The position numbers and the translations under genes were made by a program. The notes under the pieces were generated by a model. The model ran no database searches and was not told the DNA's origin. It worked only from the letters and a program-made list of their open reading frames with translations. From a virus, in the IMG/VR virus record IMGVR_UViG_3300008110_000524, positions 1-20,666 of that record: a DNA stretch of 20,666 bases. One strand, given 5' to 3'. This document shows positions 6,691 to 13,636 of the stretch, piece by piece. The stretch's first letter is position 1, and the number at the start of each line of letters is the position of its first letter.

Positions 6691-8058
6691 TTATTGAACC
6701 TCTGCTGGTCGTCCATTGATTGTAATCTTAGTGCCTTTGGGAAGTTTAGCCGCTTCAGCTTCTGCCACACTCTTGAAGTTTTTAACTGGTGTGGCAGCAG
6801 GTGTCTGTGTCGTAGGTGTAGCAGCACCGCTGTCACGCATGACAGAAGGAACGACAGAGGTGAATGAGTTCAGCACCGATGCAACATCACGGTTGAATGG
6901 TTTACCTTCAGCGTCTGTGTAGAGCGACAAAGCGTTCTTGGCTGCATTAGCTTGTGTCTCCAAGATCTGACGGCGAAGAGTGTCGTTGTCACCGATGTAA
7001 TCAATACCAACACTACCATCAGCCTTCTCAACAATAGCAAGCTGCTTAGACTTAATCAAGTCACCATGCTTAGCTGCAACAGCACGAGCAACAGAAGCGG
7101 ATGTGAATGTATTCAGTGTACCAAGTGCAGGAATCTTACCTTCACCCTCACCGTCTTTAGTAACCTTCTTAGCCAATGCTTCAGCACGAATGTCAGCCAT
7201 GAGCTTATCGTATTCAGGCTTAGCTGCTTTACGTGTTTCAGCATCACCGAACATGTAACGATTCTTGATGTCAGCAACTTTGTTAGAGAATTGTGATTGT
7301 TCTGTTGTAAGTGTGTCTTTGATCGTCTTGAAAATATACAAGTCAGCTTTAGCCAAGGCAACATCTTCAGGAGTACCTTTACGTGTAGCATCAAGTAATT
7401 TAGCTTTAGCTTCTTGTTCTTGTTTATCGAAGCTCTTTGGTGGCTGCATTGAAGTAAAGTCAAACTCAGCACCTGTTTCAAACTCTGGACGCTTATAACC
7501 ACTGGCAGCACGAAGCTGATCAATAGAAACACCCATAGCTTTAGCAGTTTGCTCTTCAGCTTTAGAGCCTGCACGGGTAGCAGCACGGCTACGCAGTGTA
7601 CCAATACCAAACAAACTATCTGGTTTAGCTGCAGTTGTTTCTCCTTCAGCTTGACGGGCTGCTTGTGAAACTGCAGGCACCTCTGTATACTTCTTCAACC
7701 GTTCCATAGCTGTCAAAGATGAGGCATTGTCTTCTTTAATCTTTACAACATCTCCAACTTTGAAAGTACCGGGATTAGCCTTAGCAGCTTCAACAGCCAT
7801 AGACATGTACGCTTTGTTTGTAGCAGCAGCAAACAATTCAGCTTCAGTAGCTGTCTTGTCAAATGTACGCAGTGTCTTGATATTCTCAGACACTTCATTT
7901 TCCAGCTTACGGTTATCGGCCTGCACCTTATCGTAGTTTTCTTTCAACGCTTTGATGCCGAACGTAGCAGAAGCCGCAGCTTGTTTTTCGTCTTCCTTTA
8001 GAGTTGCTGTAATATTTTCTGCAGCGCCTGCAATGAATGAACTAAATCTAAATCCCAT
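6691..8058 (-). CDS. Probable internal virion protein (455 aa)
   Basis: A 455-residue, Lys/Glu/Ala-rich, mostly helical protein with no signal peptide. Residues 20-70 look like coiled coil (LKEDEKQAAAS ... KLENEVSENIKTL). The C-terminus is a separate small module: after a Pro/Thr-rich linker (about 408-425) comes FKSVAEAEAAKLPKGTKI followed by TINGRPAEV, a short fold that I recall as a C-terminal add-on in many phage proteins. I do not recognise an enzyme. Its place between the 164-aa gene and the 1741-aa gene suggests an inner-core or ejection protein like T7 gp15. The ATG overlaps the previous stop as TAATG at 8058, indicating coupled translation, and its own stop is two bases before the next start. 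The structural role is inferred from context only. Confidence 0.75.
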   Translation of the reverse strand: MGFRFSSFIAGAAENITATLKEDEKQAAASATFGIKALKENYDKVQADNRKLENEVSENIKTLRTFDKTATEAELFAAATNKAYMSMAVEAAKANPGTFKVGDVVKIKEDNASSLTAMERLKKYTEVPAVSQAARQAEGETTAAKPDSLFGIGTLRSRAATRAGSKAEEQTAKAMGVSIDQLRAASGYKRPEFETGAEFDFTSMQPPKSFDKQEQEAKAKLLDATRKGTPEDVALAKADLYIFKTIKDTLTTEQSQFSNKVADIKNRYMFGDAETRKAAKPEYDKLMADIRAEALAKKVTKDGEGEGKIPALGTLNTFTSASVARAVAAKHGDLIKSKQLAIVEKADGSVGIDYIGDNDTLRRQILETQANAAKNALSLYTDAEGKPFNRDVASVLNSFTSVVPSVMRDSGAATPTTQTPAATPVKNFKSVAEAEAAKLPKGTKITINGRPAEVQ

Positions 8059-8552
8059 TACATATTCTCCATCTTGTTAGGCTTACGGGCCATCAAACCA
8101 GAAAGCTCCACCACCGATTCTTCTTCAACATCTGTTGTGGGAGCAGAGGCTTTCTTCAAAGCATTCTTGATGACGCGATCAGGAATAACATCCTCATCAG
8201 GATCTTTTTCAAACACTTGATATTCAACACCATGTATCTCAGCCAACGTTACAAGCATCTCAATAATGACAGGGATCACCAAGATACCAGCATCAATAGT
8301 GTGTACATTACTAGCTACACCAGCCAGCATCAAAGCATTGGCAACAGCGGCAAGAGGCAAACCAGTTTCAATCAAATCAATAGCTCGATTGATAACTGTA
8401 GGTTGAGACAATGTGTCAATGTAAACATTGGCAACATCACTCACTTTAACATACTTAGGTGGAGTGTTCCAAGGTGTACTGCGTGGTGCATCCGTAAATG
8501 AAATACCGGGTGGTACAGATTTGATAAAATCAATTGTGCTCAAATTAGCCAT
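8058..8552 (-). CDS. Conserved phage protein in the internal-virion cluster (164 aa)
   Basis: The product begins MANLSTIDFIKSVPPGISF and contains a TPPKYVKVSDV segment (about residues 30-40), a central amphipathic to hydrophobic helical part (about 60-108; LPLAAVANALMLAGVASN, then ILVIPVIIEMLVTLAEI) and an acidic, Lys-rich C-terminus. I recall a family of this form in podoviruses of aquatic bacteria without a known function. The central region is hydrophobic but interrupted by charged residues, so a true membrane segment is uncertain. An ISFTD motif at residues 17-21 echoes the (I/V)xFTD motifs of the 1741-aa protein. AGAGGAAATGA supplies a good ribosome site. The gene overlaps the previous one by eight bases and the next by one (TAATG). 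Confidence 0.7.
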   Translation of the reverse strand: MANLSTIDFIKSVPPGISFTDAPRSTPWNTPPKYVKVSDVANVYIDTLSQPTVINRAIDLIETGLPLAAVANALMLAGVASNVHTIDAGILVIPVIIEMLVTLAEIHGVEYQVFEKDPDEDVIPDRVIKNALKKASAPTTDVEEESVVELSGLMARKPNKMENM

Positions 8553-8751
8553 TCTTCATTTCCTCTCGTGACTTACGAATATTTTGAACAAAGCTGGCAA
8601 TAACATCTATGTCAGTCTTCGGTTGTTCCTTAGACGGTAAGGTCTTGGATGGTGACAACAAGCCTTTAGCGTCTTTGGTTTTTGCCGATGTACTGTTACG
8701 TGAAGCAACAATACTTTCAATCTTTTTCATGTAATTTTTAATATGCTGCAT
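8545..8751 (-). CDS. Small basic protein, unknown function (68 aa)
   Basis: A 68-residue, Lys/Ser-rich protein. A helix (residues 1-20, HIKNYMKKIESIVASR) is followed by a Ser/Pro/Lys-rich flexible middle (about 20-45) and a C-terminal helix (about 48-65, VIASFVQNIRKSREEMK). There is no membrane segment and no recognised domain. AAGGA stands about eight bases before the ATG. The gene starts 11 bases after the 835-aa gene ends and overlaps the 164-aa gene by eight bases. The composition resembles a small scaffold or connector between larger virion proteins, but this is only a guess from position. Confidence 0.6.
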   Translation of the reverse strand: MQHIKNYMKKIESIVASRNSTSAKTKDAKGLLSPSKTLPSKEQPKTDIDVIASFVQNIRKSREEMKNG

Positions 8752-8762
8752 GTTATTGTTCC

Positions 8763-11270
8763 TTAGTCAAAGATGCTTTTAATATCAGCAATAGTAATGT
8801 TCTTAACCACTTCACCGAAGAAGCTTCCGAGAGCACTACTACTTTCAGCATCAGCTTTAATGTTTGCTACATCTTTCTGAATAGAAGCAATAGCCAAGTT
8901 AGTGATTCGATCTTTACCACTTTCACCAGTCTTCCAAGAATACGACAACAGGTCACGATAGGTCTGACTTTGTTGTGCGTAAACTGAGGCAGACAATTCT
9001 GTAGCGTTCTTTGCGTTAACAGCGTTAGCGGCATTGACAGCAGCAGTGTTAGCTGTAGAAACATCAGCCAAGATTTTAGCATTAACGACATTGATTTCTG
9101 CAGCCATACGAGTGTTAAACTCTTGACGGTCATTAGCTTCTTGAGCGTTAAACTTTATCAACGCATTAGCTGCATCCATGTTCGCAAGATTTACTTTGTT
9201 GCGTTCACTGGCATTGAACTGACTAGCCGTAAGAGCCAATGTTTCTGAAATCTTAGCTGCCTCCAAAGTATTGTTAGCGTTAGTGATACGTACAGCATTG
9301 GAAAGGGCAGCGTCACTCAGTAAAGCATCAGCAACTTCCTGTGCCTTGAACAGAGAAGTTTGTTGACGCAACTCCAAGTTCTTAACATCCATCATCAAAA
9401 AAGATTTGGCATTATCGACAGCGGCTTGTTGACGATTATTCAAGTTGGTTGTCTCAAGCTGCGACATCTGTGCAGCCTTAGCTAACACCACAGCGTTACG
9501 TGCTGACAAATTCGCAACATCCATTGTGTTAGTCAGTCGCGCATTCTCAATTGCAATAGTAGTCTGTGCATCAAAGTTCTTATCAGCAATGTCGGCTACA
9601 CGAGCAGCGTTCAATACACGAGTCTGAAACGCCTGATCAAATTCTTGACCAAGAAACTGAGCACGTTGCTGTCCAGTCAACACAGCAATCTGTTGACGGT
9701 TGGACAAGTTCTGCAATCCCATCTGCTCAAACACTTTAGCATCAGCAGCAGCAATAGGTGTAGCAGCTTCCAGTGTTGCTTGAACGATGGCTTGACCAGC
9801 AAGGCTAGATGCCCCTAGTCCACGGGCAGCAAGCTGAGCAGTGGCATTTCGCATTGAAGCAGCAGCCCAAGGTGGTGGGGCACCAGCGTCAAAGTTGCTG
9901 AGTAATTTATTCAACTGACCTTGCACAGTCATTTCTTCTGTAACAGCGCCCTGTGCAGCCTGTGTAGCCGCCAATGTCTTTTCAACCCTGCCCATGTCAA
10001 CAGTTGGACCAGCCACCATTTCACCAGCCTGTGCAACACGTGTTGGCGCACCAGCCACTTGAGCAGCAGCACCCTGTGCAGCTTGTACACCAGCCAGTGC
10101 GGTTGTTTCAGGTGCCTGTGTAGCTGCAGTGATCTGTGCTTGTTGAGAAACAGCGCCTTGTTCGGGTTGTAGCTTAGCAAGCTCTGCCGATACAGCAGGA
10201 ACAGCGGTAGCTGCTGTAGCAGTAGGGGCAGTGACAACACCCGGTGCGGCAACACCAGTGGCTTCAGCGGCCTGTGCAGGAACAGCAGATGTAACATCAC
10301 CTATAGTTGGCGTAGTAGCCAACATACCGGGAGTAATTTGAGTTTGCTGTGCTGTGTACGATCCGGCTCGGGGAACGTTCGGAGCACCGACAGTGGTGTC
10401 TGGTGTACTACCACCAACCAATCCTTTTGCTTTATTAATTGCCGTTTCTAAATCTTGTTCACGCCACTGTGGTAATGCTTCATTAATTTCAGTAGCTGTA
10501 TAACCAGATGTAGCTAACCATTTATCTAAATCAGCCTGAGTGCCTTTCCCATTGTTGGCGTTATACCAGTCCTTAATTTCTTGTATTCTTTTTGGATCAG
10601 ATTTAGGTTTTGTTGTTGCAGGAAGAGGAGTAATATTAACACCAATACCACCAGTACCCACACCGGGAGTGTTAGCAATATTAGATGATGTTATGTCTGT
10701 ATTTTGAATACCTTTGAATGTATTATCCACTCCAGCAGTAGCAGCACGTTTAGTACCACCAGTACCCATTGTTTCCGCAATTAGGAATTCATCTGGCCCA
10801 AGTTCCGTGCGTATAGCATCTCGTGATGCTTGACGTGTGGTGCGATCCATATCCACCTGTTTTAACCGATTAACGGCTTGTTCAACAGTTTCACCTGACA
10901 ATCGTGGGATACTGGAAGGATTCGCAAAGTACGAAGACAAATTTGGATCAGACGGTGTATATGCCTTAAGTTTTGCTGCGGCTGCTTCGTCTTCTTTGGT
11001 TTTTACGTCTATGTATCGCTGGCGCTCCGCTTCACTCATGGGACCACCACCACCTACAACAAACTCACTGGTCGCACTACCACCAGCAGCAAACTTCTTT
11101 ACAACGCCACCCTTTGCCATACGCTTTGCGAACTTATCAGACAACGTAGCATACTTCATTTCCAGAGATGGAGATGAACTGATGAAGTCGTCAAAGCCCT
11201 GCATAGGACCGTCATAACCGAGCTTACGAGCTACGATTTCTTTTTGTTTTGCTGTAAAATTGTCAGCCAT
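8763..11270 (-). CDS. Internal virion protein with long helical repeat (835 aa)
   Basis: Domains in order. Residues 1-50 are a helical start. AKGGVVKKFAAGG at 52-64 is a Gly/Lys motif. Residues 80-160 are charged and helical. About 221-283 is a small helical domain (WYNANNGKG, then QADLDKWLATSGY) encoded by AT-rich DNA. About 290-450 is an Ala/Gln/Thr/Pro-rich flexible stretch. About 470-520 is the conserved-looking RNATAQLAARGLGASSLAG segment. Residues 521-762 are eleven gap-free 22-residue units, and 763-835 a short C-terminal region. There is no enzyme motif. The long straight helix, size and place in the series suggest a T7 gp14/gp15-type internal protein that could form or line a trans-envelope conduit at ejection; that role is inferred. 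AAAGGTAAG precedes the ATG. The gene follows the endolysin by 11 bases. Confidence 0.8.
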   Translation of the reverse strand: MADNFTAKQKEIVARKLGYDGPMQGFDDFISSSPSLEMKYATLSDKFAKRMAKGGVVKKFAAGGSATSEFVVGGGGPMSEAERQRYIDVKTKEDEAAAAKLKAYTPSDPNLSSYFANPSSIPRLSGETVEQAVNRLKQVDMDRTTRQASRDAIRTELGPDEFLIAETMGTGGTKRAATAGVDNTFKGIQNTDITSSNIANTPGVGTGGIGVNITPLPATTKPKSDPKRIQEIKDWYNANNGKGTQADLDKWLATSGYTATEINEALPQWREQDLETAINKAKGLVGGSTPDTTVGAPNVPRAGSYTAQQTQITPGMLATTPTIGDVTSAVPAQAAEATGVAAPGVVTAPTATAATAVPAVSAELAKLQPEQGAVSQQAQITAATQAPETTALAGVQAAQGAAAQVAGAPTRVAQAGEMVAGPTVDMGRVEKTLAATQAAQGAVTEEMTVQGQLNKLLSNFDAGAPPPWAAASMRNATAQLAARGLGASSLAGQAIVQATLEAATPIAAADAKVFEQMGLQNLSNRQQIAVLTGQQRAQFLGQEFDQAFQTRVLNAARVADIADKNFDAQTTIAIENARLTNTMDVANLSARNAVVLAKAAQMSQLETTNLNNRQQAAVDNAKSFLMMDVKNLELRQQTSLFKAQEVADALLSDAALSNAVRITNANNTLEAAKISETLALTASQFNASERNKVNLANMDAANALIKFNAQEANDRQEFNTRMAAEINVVNAKILADVSTANTAAVNAANAVNAKNATELSASVYAQQSQTYRDLLSYSWKTGESGKDRITNLAIASIQKDVANIKADAESSSALGSFFGEVVKNITIADIKSIFD
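8985..9710 (-). repeat. Eleven tandem 22-residue (66-nt) coding repeats
   Basis: Residues 521-762 of the 835-aa protein fall into eleven consecutive 22-residue units with no insertion or deletion. Column 1 is Asn in eight of eleven units (Asp, Glu or Ser otherwise). Columns 12-13 are Asn-Ala in eight units, and column 13 is Ala in ten. Column 2 is usually Leu or Phe in the first six units. Units 1, 5 and 6 share the RQQ at columns 5-7. Because Asn recurs at 1 and 12, the basic period is probably 11 residues, a hendecad. DNA identity between units is low, so this is an old, protein-level repeat. Confidence 0.85.
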
Positions 11271-11281
11271 ATCTTACCTTT

Positions 11282-11752
11282 TTAAGCTACCAAACCTTGG
11301 AGATACACAGTTCTACCATTTTGTCGAACCGCTGTCATCACTTGTCGTTTAAGATTGTTACTGTCGTATGAAACATGAACCCAACCACTATCAGGAATAC
11401 CTTGTGTATAGAACTCTAAAATCAATTGTGTGAATTCAAAGTTGTCTGCTATATATTGTGCAAGCTCTGCATTGGCTACACCGGGTATTTCAATGTCAGC
11501 AGCTTGTCCTTTGCAGTGATCGCTAGTACGACTACCACCAACGGCAGCATTAACATCAGGACTACGATAGCCACTATTGACTTTAATACCAACACCATAA
11601 GCATCACGCAATGGTTGCAACACTTGTTCACACAGAGTAGTCAGATTATGCACAACTTCATCGCTATGTGGTGTGTTGTCCATATCCCTGCGTGAAGCTG
11701 TCTCACTCTTAATCATCTCATGCAAAGAGAAGTTGTTAGTCAGCATTGTCAT
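11282..11752 (-). CDS. Peptidase M15 family endolysin (156 aa)
   Basis: This is a zinc peptidase of the M15 type (D-alanyl-D-alanine carboxypeptidase or L-Ala-D-Glu endopeptidase-like), which cuts peptidoglycan peptides. The signature S-x-H-x2-G-x-A-x-D is present (S77, H79, G82, A84, D86), preceded by the GYRSP turn (61-65) and followed by GWVHVSY with the third zinc ligand H126. All metal ligands are therefore in place. The length is normal for the small M15A phage enzymes. There is no signal peptide, so it needs a holin to reach the wall. The ATG overlaps the Rz stop as ATGA and has AAGGAG in front. A second ATG at codon 3 is possible. A virion role cannot be excluded, but its position beside the spanins makes lysis the better reading. 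Confidence 0.9.
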   Translation of the reverse strand: MTMLTNNFSLHEMIKSETASRRDMDNTPHSDEVVHNLTTLCEQVLQPLRDAYGVGIKVNSGYRSPDVNAAVGGSRTSDHCKGQAADIEIPGVANAELAQYIADNFEFTQLILEFYTQGIPDSGWVHVSYDSNNLKRQVMTAVRQNGRTVYLQGLVA

Positions 11753-12204
11753 TTTTTCTCCTTAGTTGTAGGCCAAGCATCTCTCAAGGCTTTCGCATCA
11801 ACTGCGTGTCCGTCAGCGAGTCTTGCCATTTCTTCAAGAGCAACTGTACACTCTCCGAATACGGACGTTGAGGTTGTGGCGTAGTCTCTAACGGCGGGGC
11901 AGGTAGCTGTAGTGATGGCGGTGGTGGCACGGTTTGCTTCGACGCGCACCCGGTGAAGCTCAATACGAGCAGCATCGGCAGCAAGAGAGTTTTTACGAAT
12001 TTGTTGTTGAGCAGCTTTGAGAGCATCATCTTTCTGTCCTTGTAAACGAGCAGCTTCTTTAGCCACCTCTGTTGTTGCAGCCGCTACAGCGGCAGCGTTA
12101 GTTGCTTCCATCTCAGCAATGGTTGCATTCATTCTCCAACCCTGAACAGCAAAGCCACCAAAGAAGGTGGCAATGGCTATGACAATTGTGATAATAATAT
12201 TCAC
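11749..12204 (-). CDS. Rz: Inner-membrane spanin Rz (151 aa)
   Basis: This is an i-spanin: an N-terminal membrane anchor (residues 2-22, IIITIVIAIATFFGGFAVQGW) followed by a long Ala/Glu/Arg-rich periplasmic coiled coil (about 28-100) and a C-terminal part containing two Cys. With Rz1 it would bridge the periplasm and fuse the membranes in the last step of lysis. The start is GTG at 12204, overlapping the previous stop as GTGA; AGGAG lies eight bases upstream and supports it, and there is no competing ATG with a ribosome site. Rz1 lies wholly inside it in the +1 frame, the arrangement known from many phages. The stop overlaps the endolysin start as ATGA. Confidence 0.88.
   Translation of the reverse strand: MNIIITIVIAIATFFGGFAVQGWRMNATIAEMEATNAAAVAAATTEVAKEAARLQGQKDDALKAAQQQIRKNSLAADAARIELHRVRVEANRATTAITTATCPAVRDYATTSTSVFGECTVALEEMARLADGHAVDAKALRDAWPTTKEKK
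11784..12029 (-). CDS. Rz1: Outer-membrane spanin lipoprotein Rz1, nested in Rz (81 aa)
   Basis: The 81-residue product begins with Lys residues, a hydrophobic signal (residues 14-26) and a lipobox F-T-G-C28, so Cys28 would be the lipidated N-terminus of the mature protein. Gly at -1 is standard, while Phe at -3 is less usual than Leu. The mature part is short and Pro-rich (PPPPSLQLPAPPLETTPQP), typical of Rz1, and ends in a short helix. AAGGA stands seven bases before the first ATG at 12029; a second ATG follows directly. The gene sits entirely within Rz in another frame and ends 35 bases before the Rz stop. Partner: the periplasmic part of Rz. Confidence 0.88.
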   Translation of the reverse strand: MMLSKLLNNKFVKTLLLPMLLVLSFTGCASKQTVPPPPSLQLPAPPLETTPQPQRPYSESVQLLLKKWQDSLTDTQLMRKP

Positions 12205-12599
12205 AGAGGATGCTCCTGTTGATAGGGACGTGGCATAGGACGTGGGGGCGGAGGAGGTGGCATATGCTTTGGTGCATCTGTCATCTTACCACGAACATAT
12301 GCTGTAGCAGCCATGAACGCAACAACAACTGTACCCATTGATGCAGAGAATGTGGCAACCAAACTCATTATGAGTGTCACCTTTGTTGGCTCTACAAAAC
12401 CTGATGCTAAATAAATAATGAGGATGAACGGAAGAAACAATGCCAACCACGCCATGATGCGTTGTTGATCAGCAAGCTTGTCCATGTTGTCAATCTGCAA
12501 CATCTTCTCGCTGCGGTCAAGCTCTTCATCTGTTACAACACCATCATGATTCATATCAAAATCATTGTAGATAGAATGTTCTTGTAGTTTTTTACTCAT
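12201..12599 (-). CDS. EF-hand membrane protein, holin candidate (132 aa)
   Basis: Near the N-terminus is a textbook EF-hand loop with ligands D15, N17, D19, (V21), T23 and E26. Two membrane segments follow at about 49-68 and 74-100, then a Pro-rich, His-containing tail (about 113-132). Two membrane helices and a position just before Rz/Rz1 and the endolysin make it a reasonable holin candidate, but the calcium-type loop is not a normal holin feature and a structural or regulatory role is possible. The loop is single, whereas functional EF-hands usually occur in pairs, so calcium binding would need dimerisation or may be lost. The start overlaps the previous stop as ATGA, and its stop overlaps the Rz start as GTGA. 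Confidence 0.75.
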   Translation of the reverse strand: MSKKLQEHSIYNDFDMNHDGVVTDEELDRSEKMLQIDNMDKLADQQRIMAWLALFLPFILIIYLASGFVEPTKVTLIMSLVATFSASMGTVVVAFMAATAYVRGKMTDAPKHMPPPPPPRPMPRPYQQEHPL

Positions 12600-13048
12600 G
12601 ATCTATCTTTGAATAATGTGATAATGATTATTGTAAAGTAAATAGAGAAGGCCAATACACCTGCCAAAACACTCCACCACAATCCTTCAATGATACGATT
12701 GCGCCGCATCATCTTGTTTCTGATTTCTTCTTCGACAGCTTCTTTACGTTGCTTAGCAGCTTTAGCCTGAAACATACGCCAGTCGTCAATGAGTCCCGGC
12801 CTACCGCTGTAGGTCATAGCAAGTTCAAGTTGTTCTTTCTGCACTCGAATTTGTTCAAGAGCAAAGAATTCTTCAGCGTCTGTGTTGACAGTATCACCTG
12901 ACTTATCTAACAAACGCTTACGTAATGTTGCTTCACTGTCTAATAATTGTGACAATGCTTTACCAGCATTCATTAACTCACCAGTGTTTGCTATAGTTTC
13001 TTTAATGACAGCAAATGCGGCGTTGGCTGCGGCGAGTTCTACCAACAT
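12596..13048 (-). CDS. C-tail-anchored coiled-coil protein (150 aa)
   Basis: Most of the protein is soluble and helical (residues 1-115, rich in Ala, Glu, Lys and Arg, with a central RPGLIDDWRMFQ motif near 83-94). A basic KMMRRNR patch then precedes one C-terminal membrane segment (about 123-145, ending TIIIITLF). Positive charges before the segment predict a cytoplasmic body with the tail in the inner membrane. I recall this body-plus-anchor form in podovirus genomes of unknown function. Its place among the lysis genes suggests a holin partner or antiholin-like regulator, but no motif proves it. It starts at TAATG, overlapping the preceding stop by one base, and ends as ATGA with the EF-hand gene. 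Confidence 0.75.
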   Translation of the reverse strand: MLVELAAANAAFAVIKETIANTGELMNAGKALSQLLDSEATLRKRLLDKSGDTVNTDAEEFFALEQIRVQKEQLELAMTYSGRPGLIDDWRMFQAKAAKQRKEAVEEEIRNKMMRRNRIIEGLWWSVLAGVLAFSIYFTIIIITLFKDRS

Positions 13049-13254
13049 TAACGCAGCAACCTTTCACCAACAAAAGTGAGGAAGCCTCCGAAGATTGAAG
13101 CAATGGTCATACCCATCCAGAAACCACCCTTGCTTTGATTGGCAAGTTGTAACAAAGCTTTAATATCAGCATCCATACTATCAACCTTCTTAGTGAGGTT
13201 GTCTACAGTACTAATTAGTTTTCCGTATTCAACGGGATCAATAATATCGCTCAT
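13048..13254 (-). CDS. Small coiled-coil plus membrane-helix protein, XhlA-like (68 aa)
   Basis: The N-terminal part is an amphipathic helix with a heptad-like pattern (residues 10-40, LISTVDNLTKKVDSMDADI) and the C-terminal part one membrane segment (about 44-62) ending in Arg residues. This plan is like the XhlA/haemolysin-associated small phage proteins that assist holins, though sequence similarity is only by eye. The open frame extends back to a TTG at 13317, but that would overlap the lipoprotein gene by 56 bases. The ATG at 13254 lies seven bases after the lipoprotein stop and gives a compact start (MSDIIDP). No strong ribosome site is seen, so translation may be coupled. It ends TAATG with the next gene. 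Confidence 0.7.
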   Translation of the reverse strand: MSDIIDPVEYGKLISTVDNLTKKVDSMDADIKALLQLANQSKGGFWMGMTIASIFGGFLTFVGERLLR

Positions 13255-13261
13255 ATCAGAC

Positions 13262-13636
13262 TCAGCAAGGACCAACAGTAAATTGGTTAGGTTGACAACG
13301 TGGTACACACGGACCAATTACAAAACCATCAGTACACCAGTTTGGCTCGGGAGTATTAGGTTGAGTACTAATAACAGGAGTTGTTACTATCGCTACAGGA
13401 CCGACCACTGGACCAGTGACAAAGCTCACTGTAGGACCAACTACAACCGATGGAGGCTGAACAGGAGTAGGACCGACCACAACCTGAATATCAGATGGAC
13501 CAATCATAAACGGGGCAGGCAATTCAGTGTCTGCTGACAACTGAACAATCATTGTTGCTGGTTCAGGCTCAGAACCGCCACCGCACCCAACTAGGGTCAG
13601 TGTTAGTGTACAAAGGATAGTTGCGATGATTTTCAT
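13262..13636 (-). CDS. Phage lipoprotein with Val-Gly-Pro repeats (124 aa)
   Basis: A signal peptide (residues 1-17) ends in the lipobox L-V-G-C18, followed by Gly-Gly-Gly. There is no Asp at +2, so sorting to the outer membrane is expected. The mature part is poor in charge and rich in Val, Pro, Gly and Thr, with repeated VGP/TGP/IGP turns between residues 46 and 86 (for example VVVGPT twice). The end is Cys-rich: four cysteines in the last 26 residues (NWC, GPC, PRC, GPC). I do not recognise a family. It sits between host-recognition genes and the lysis membrane proteins, so a role in superinfection exclusion or in envelope disruption is possible; neither is shown. GGAG precedes the start, which overlaps the previous stop as ATGA. 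Confidence 0.75.
   Translation of the reverse strand: MKIIATILCTLTLTLVGCGGGSEPEPATMIVQLSADTELPAPFMIGPSDIQVVVGPTPVQPPSVVVGPTVSFVTGPVVGPVAIVTTPVISTQPNTPEPNWCTDGFVIGPCVPRCQPNQFTVGPC

Noticed and set aside
8985-9710. CRISPR-like spaced repeats
   Set aside because: The 66-nt period is a protein-level repeat inside an open frame, with no identical repeat units or unique spacers. The same holds for 16325-16981.
13255-13317. TTG start at 13317 for the 68-aa membrane protein
   Set aside because: It would overlap the lipoprotein gene by 56 bases, whereas the ATG at 13254 gives a clean boundary and a normal N-terminus.
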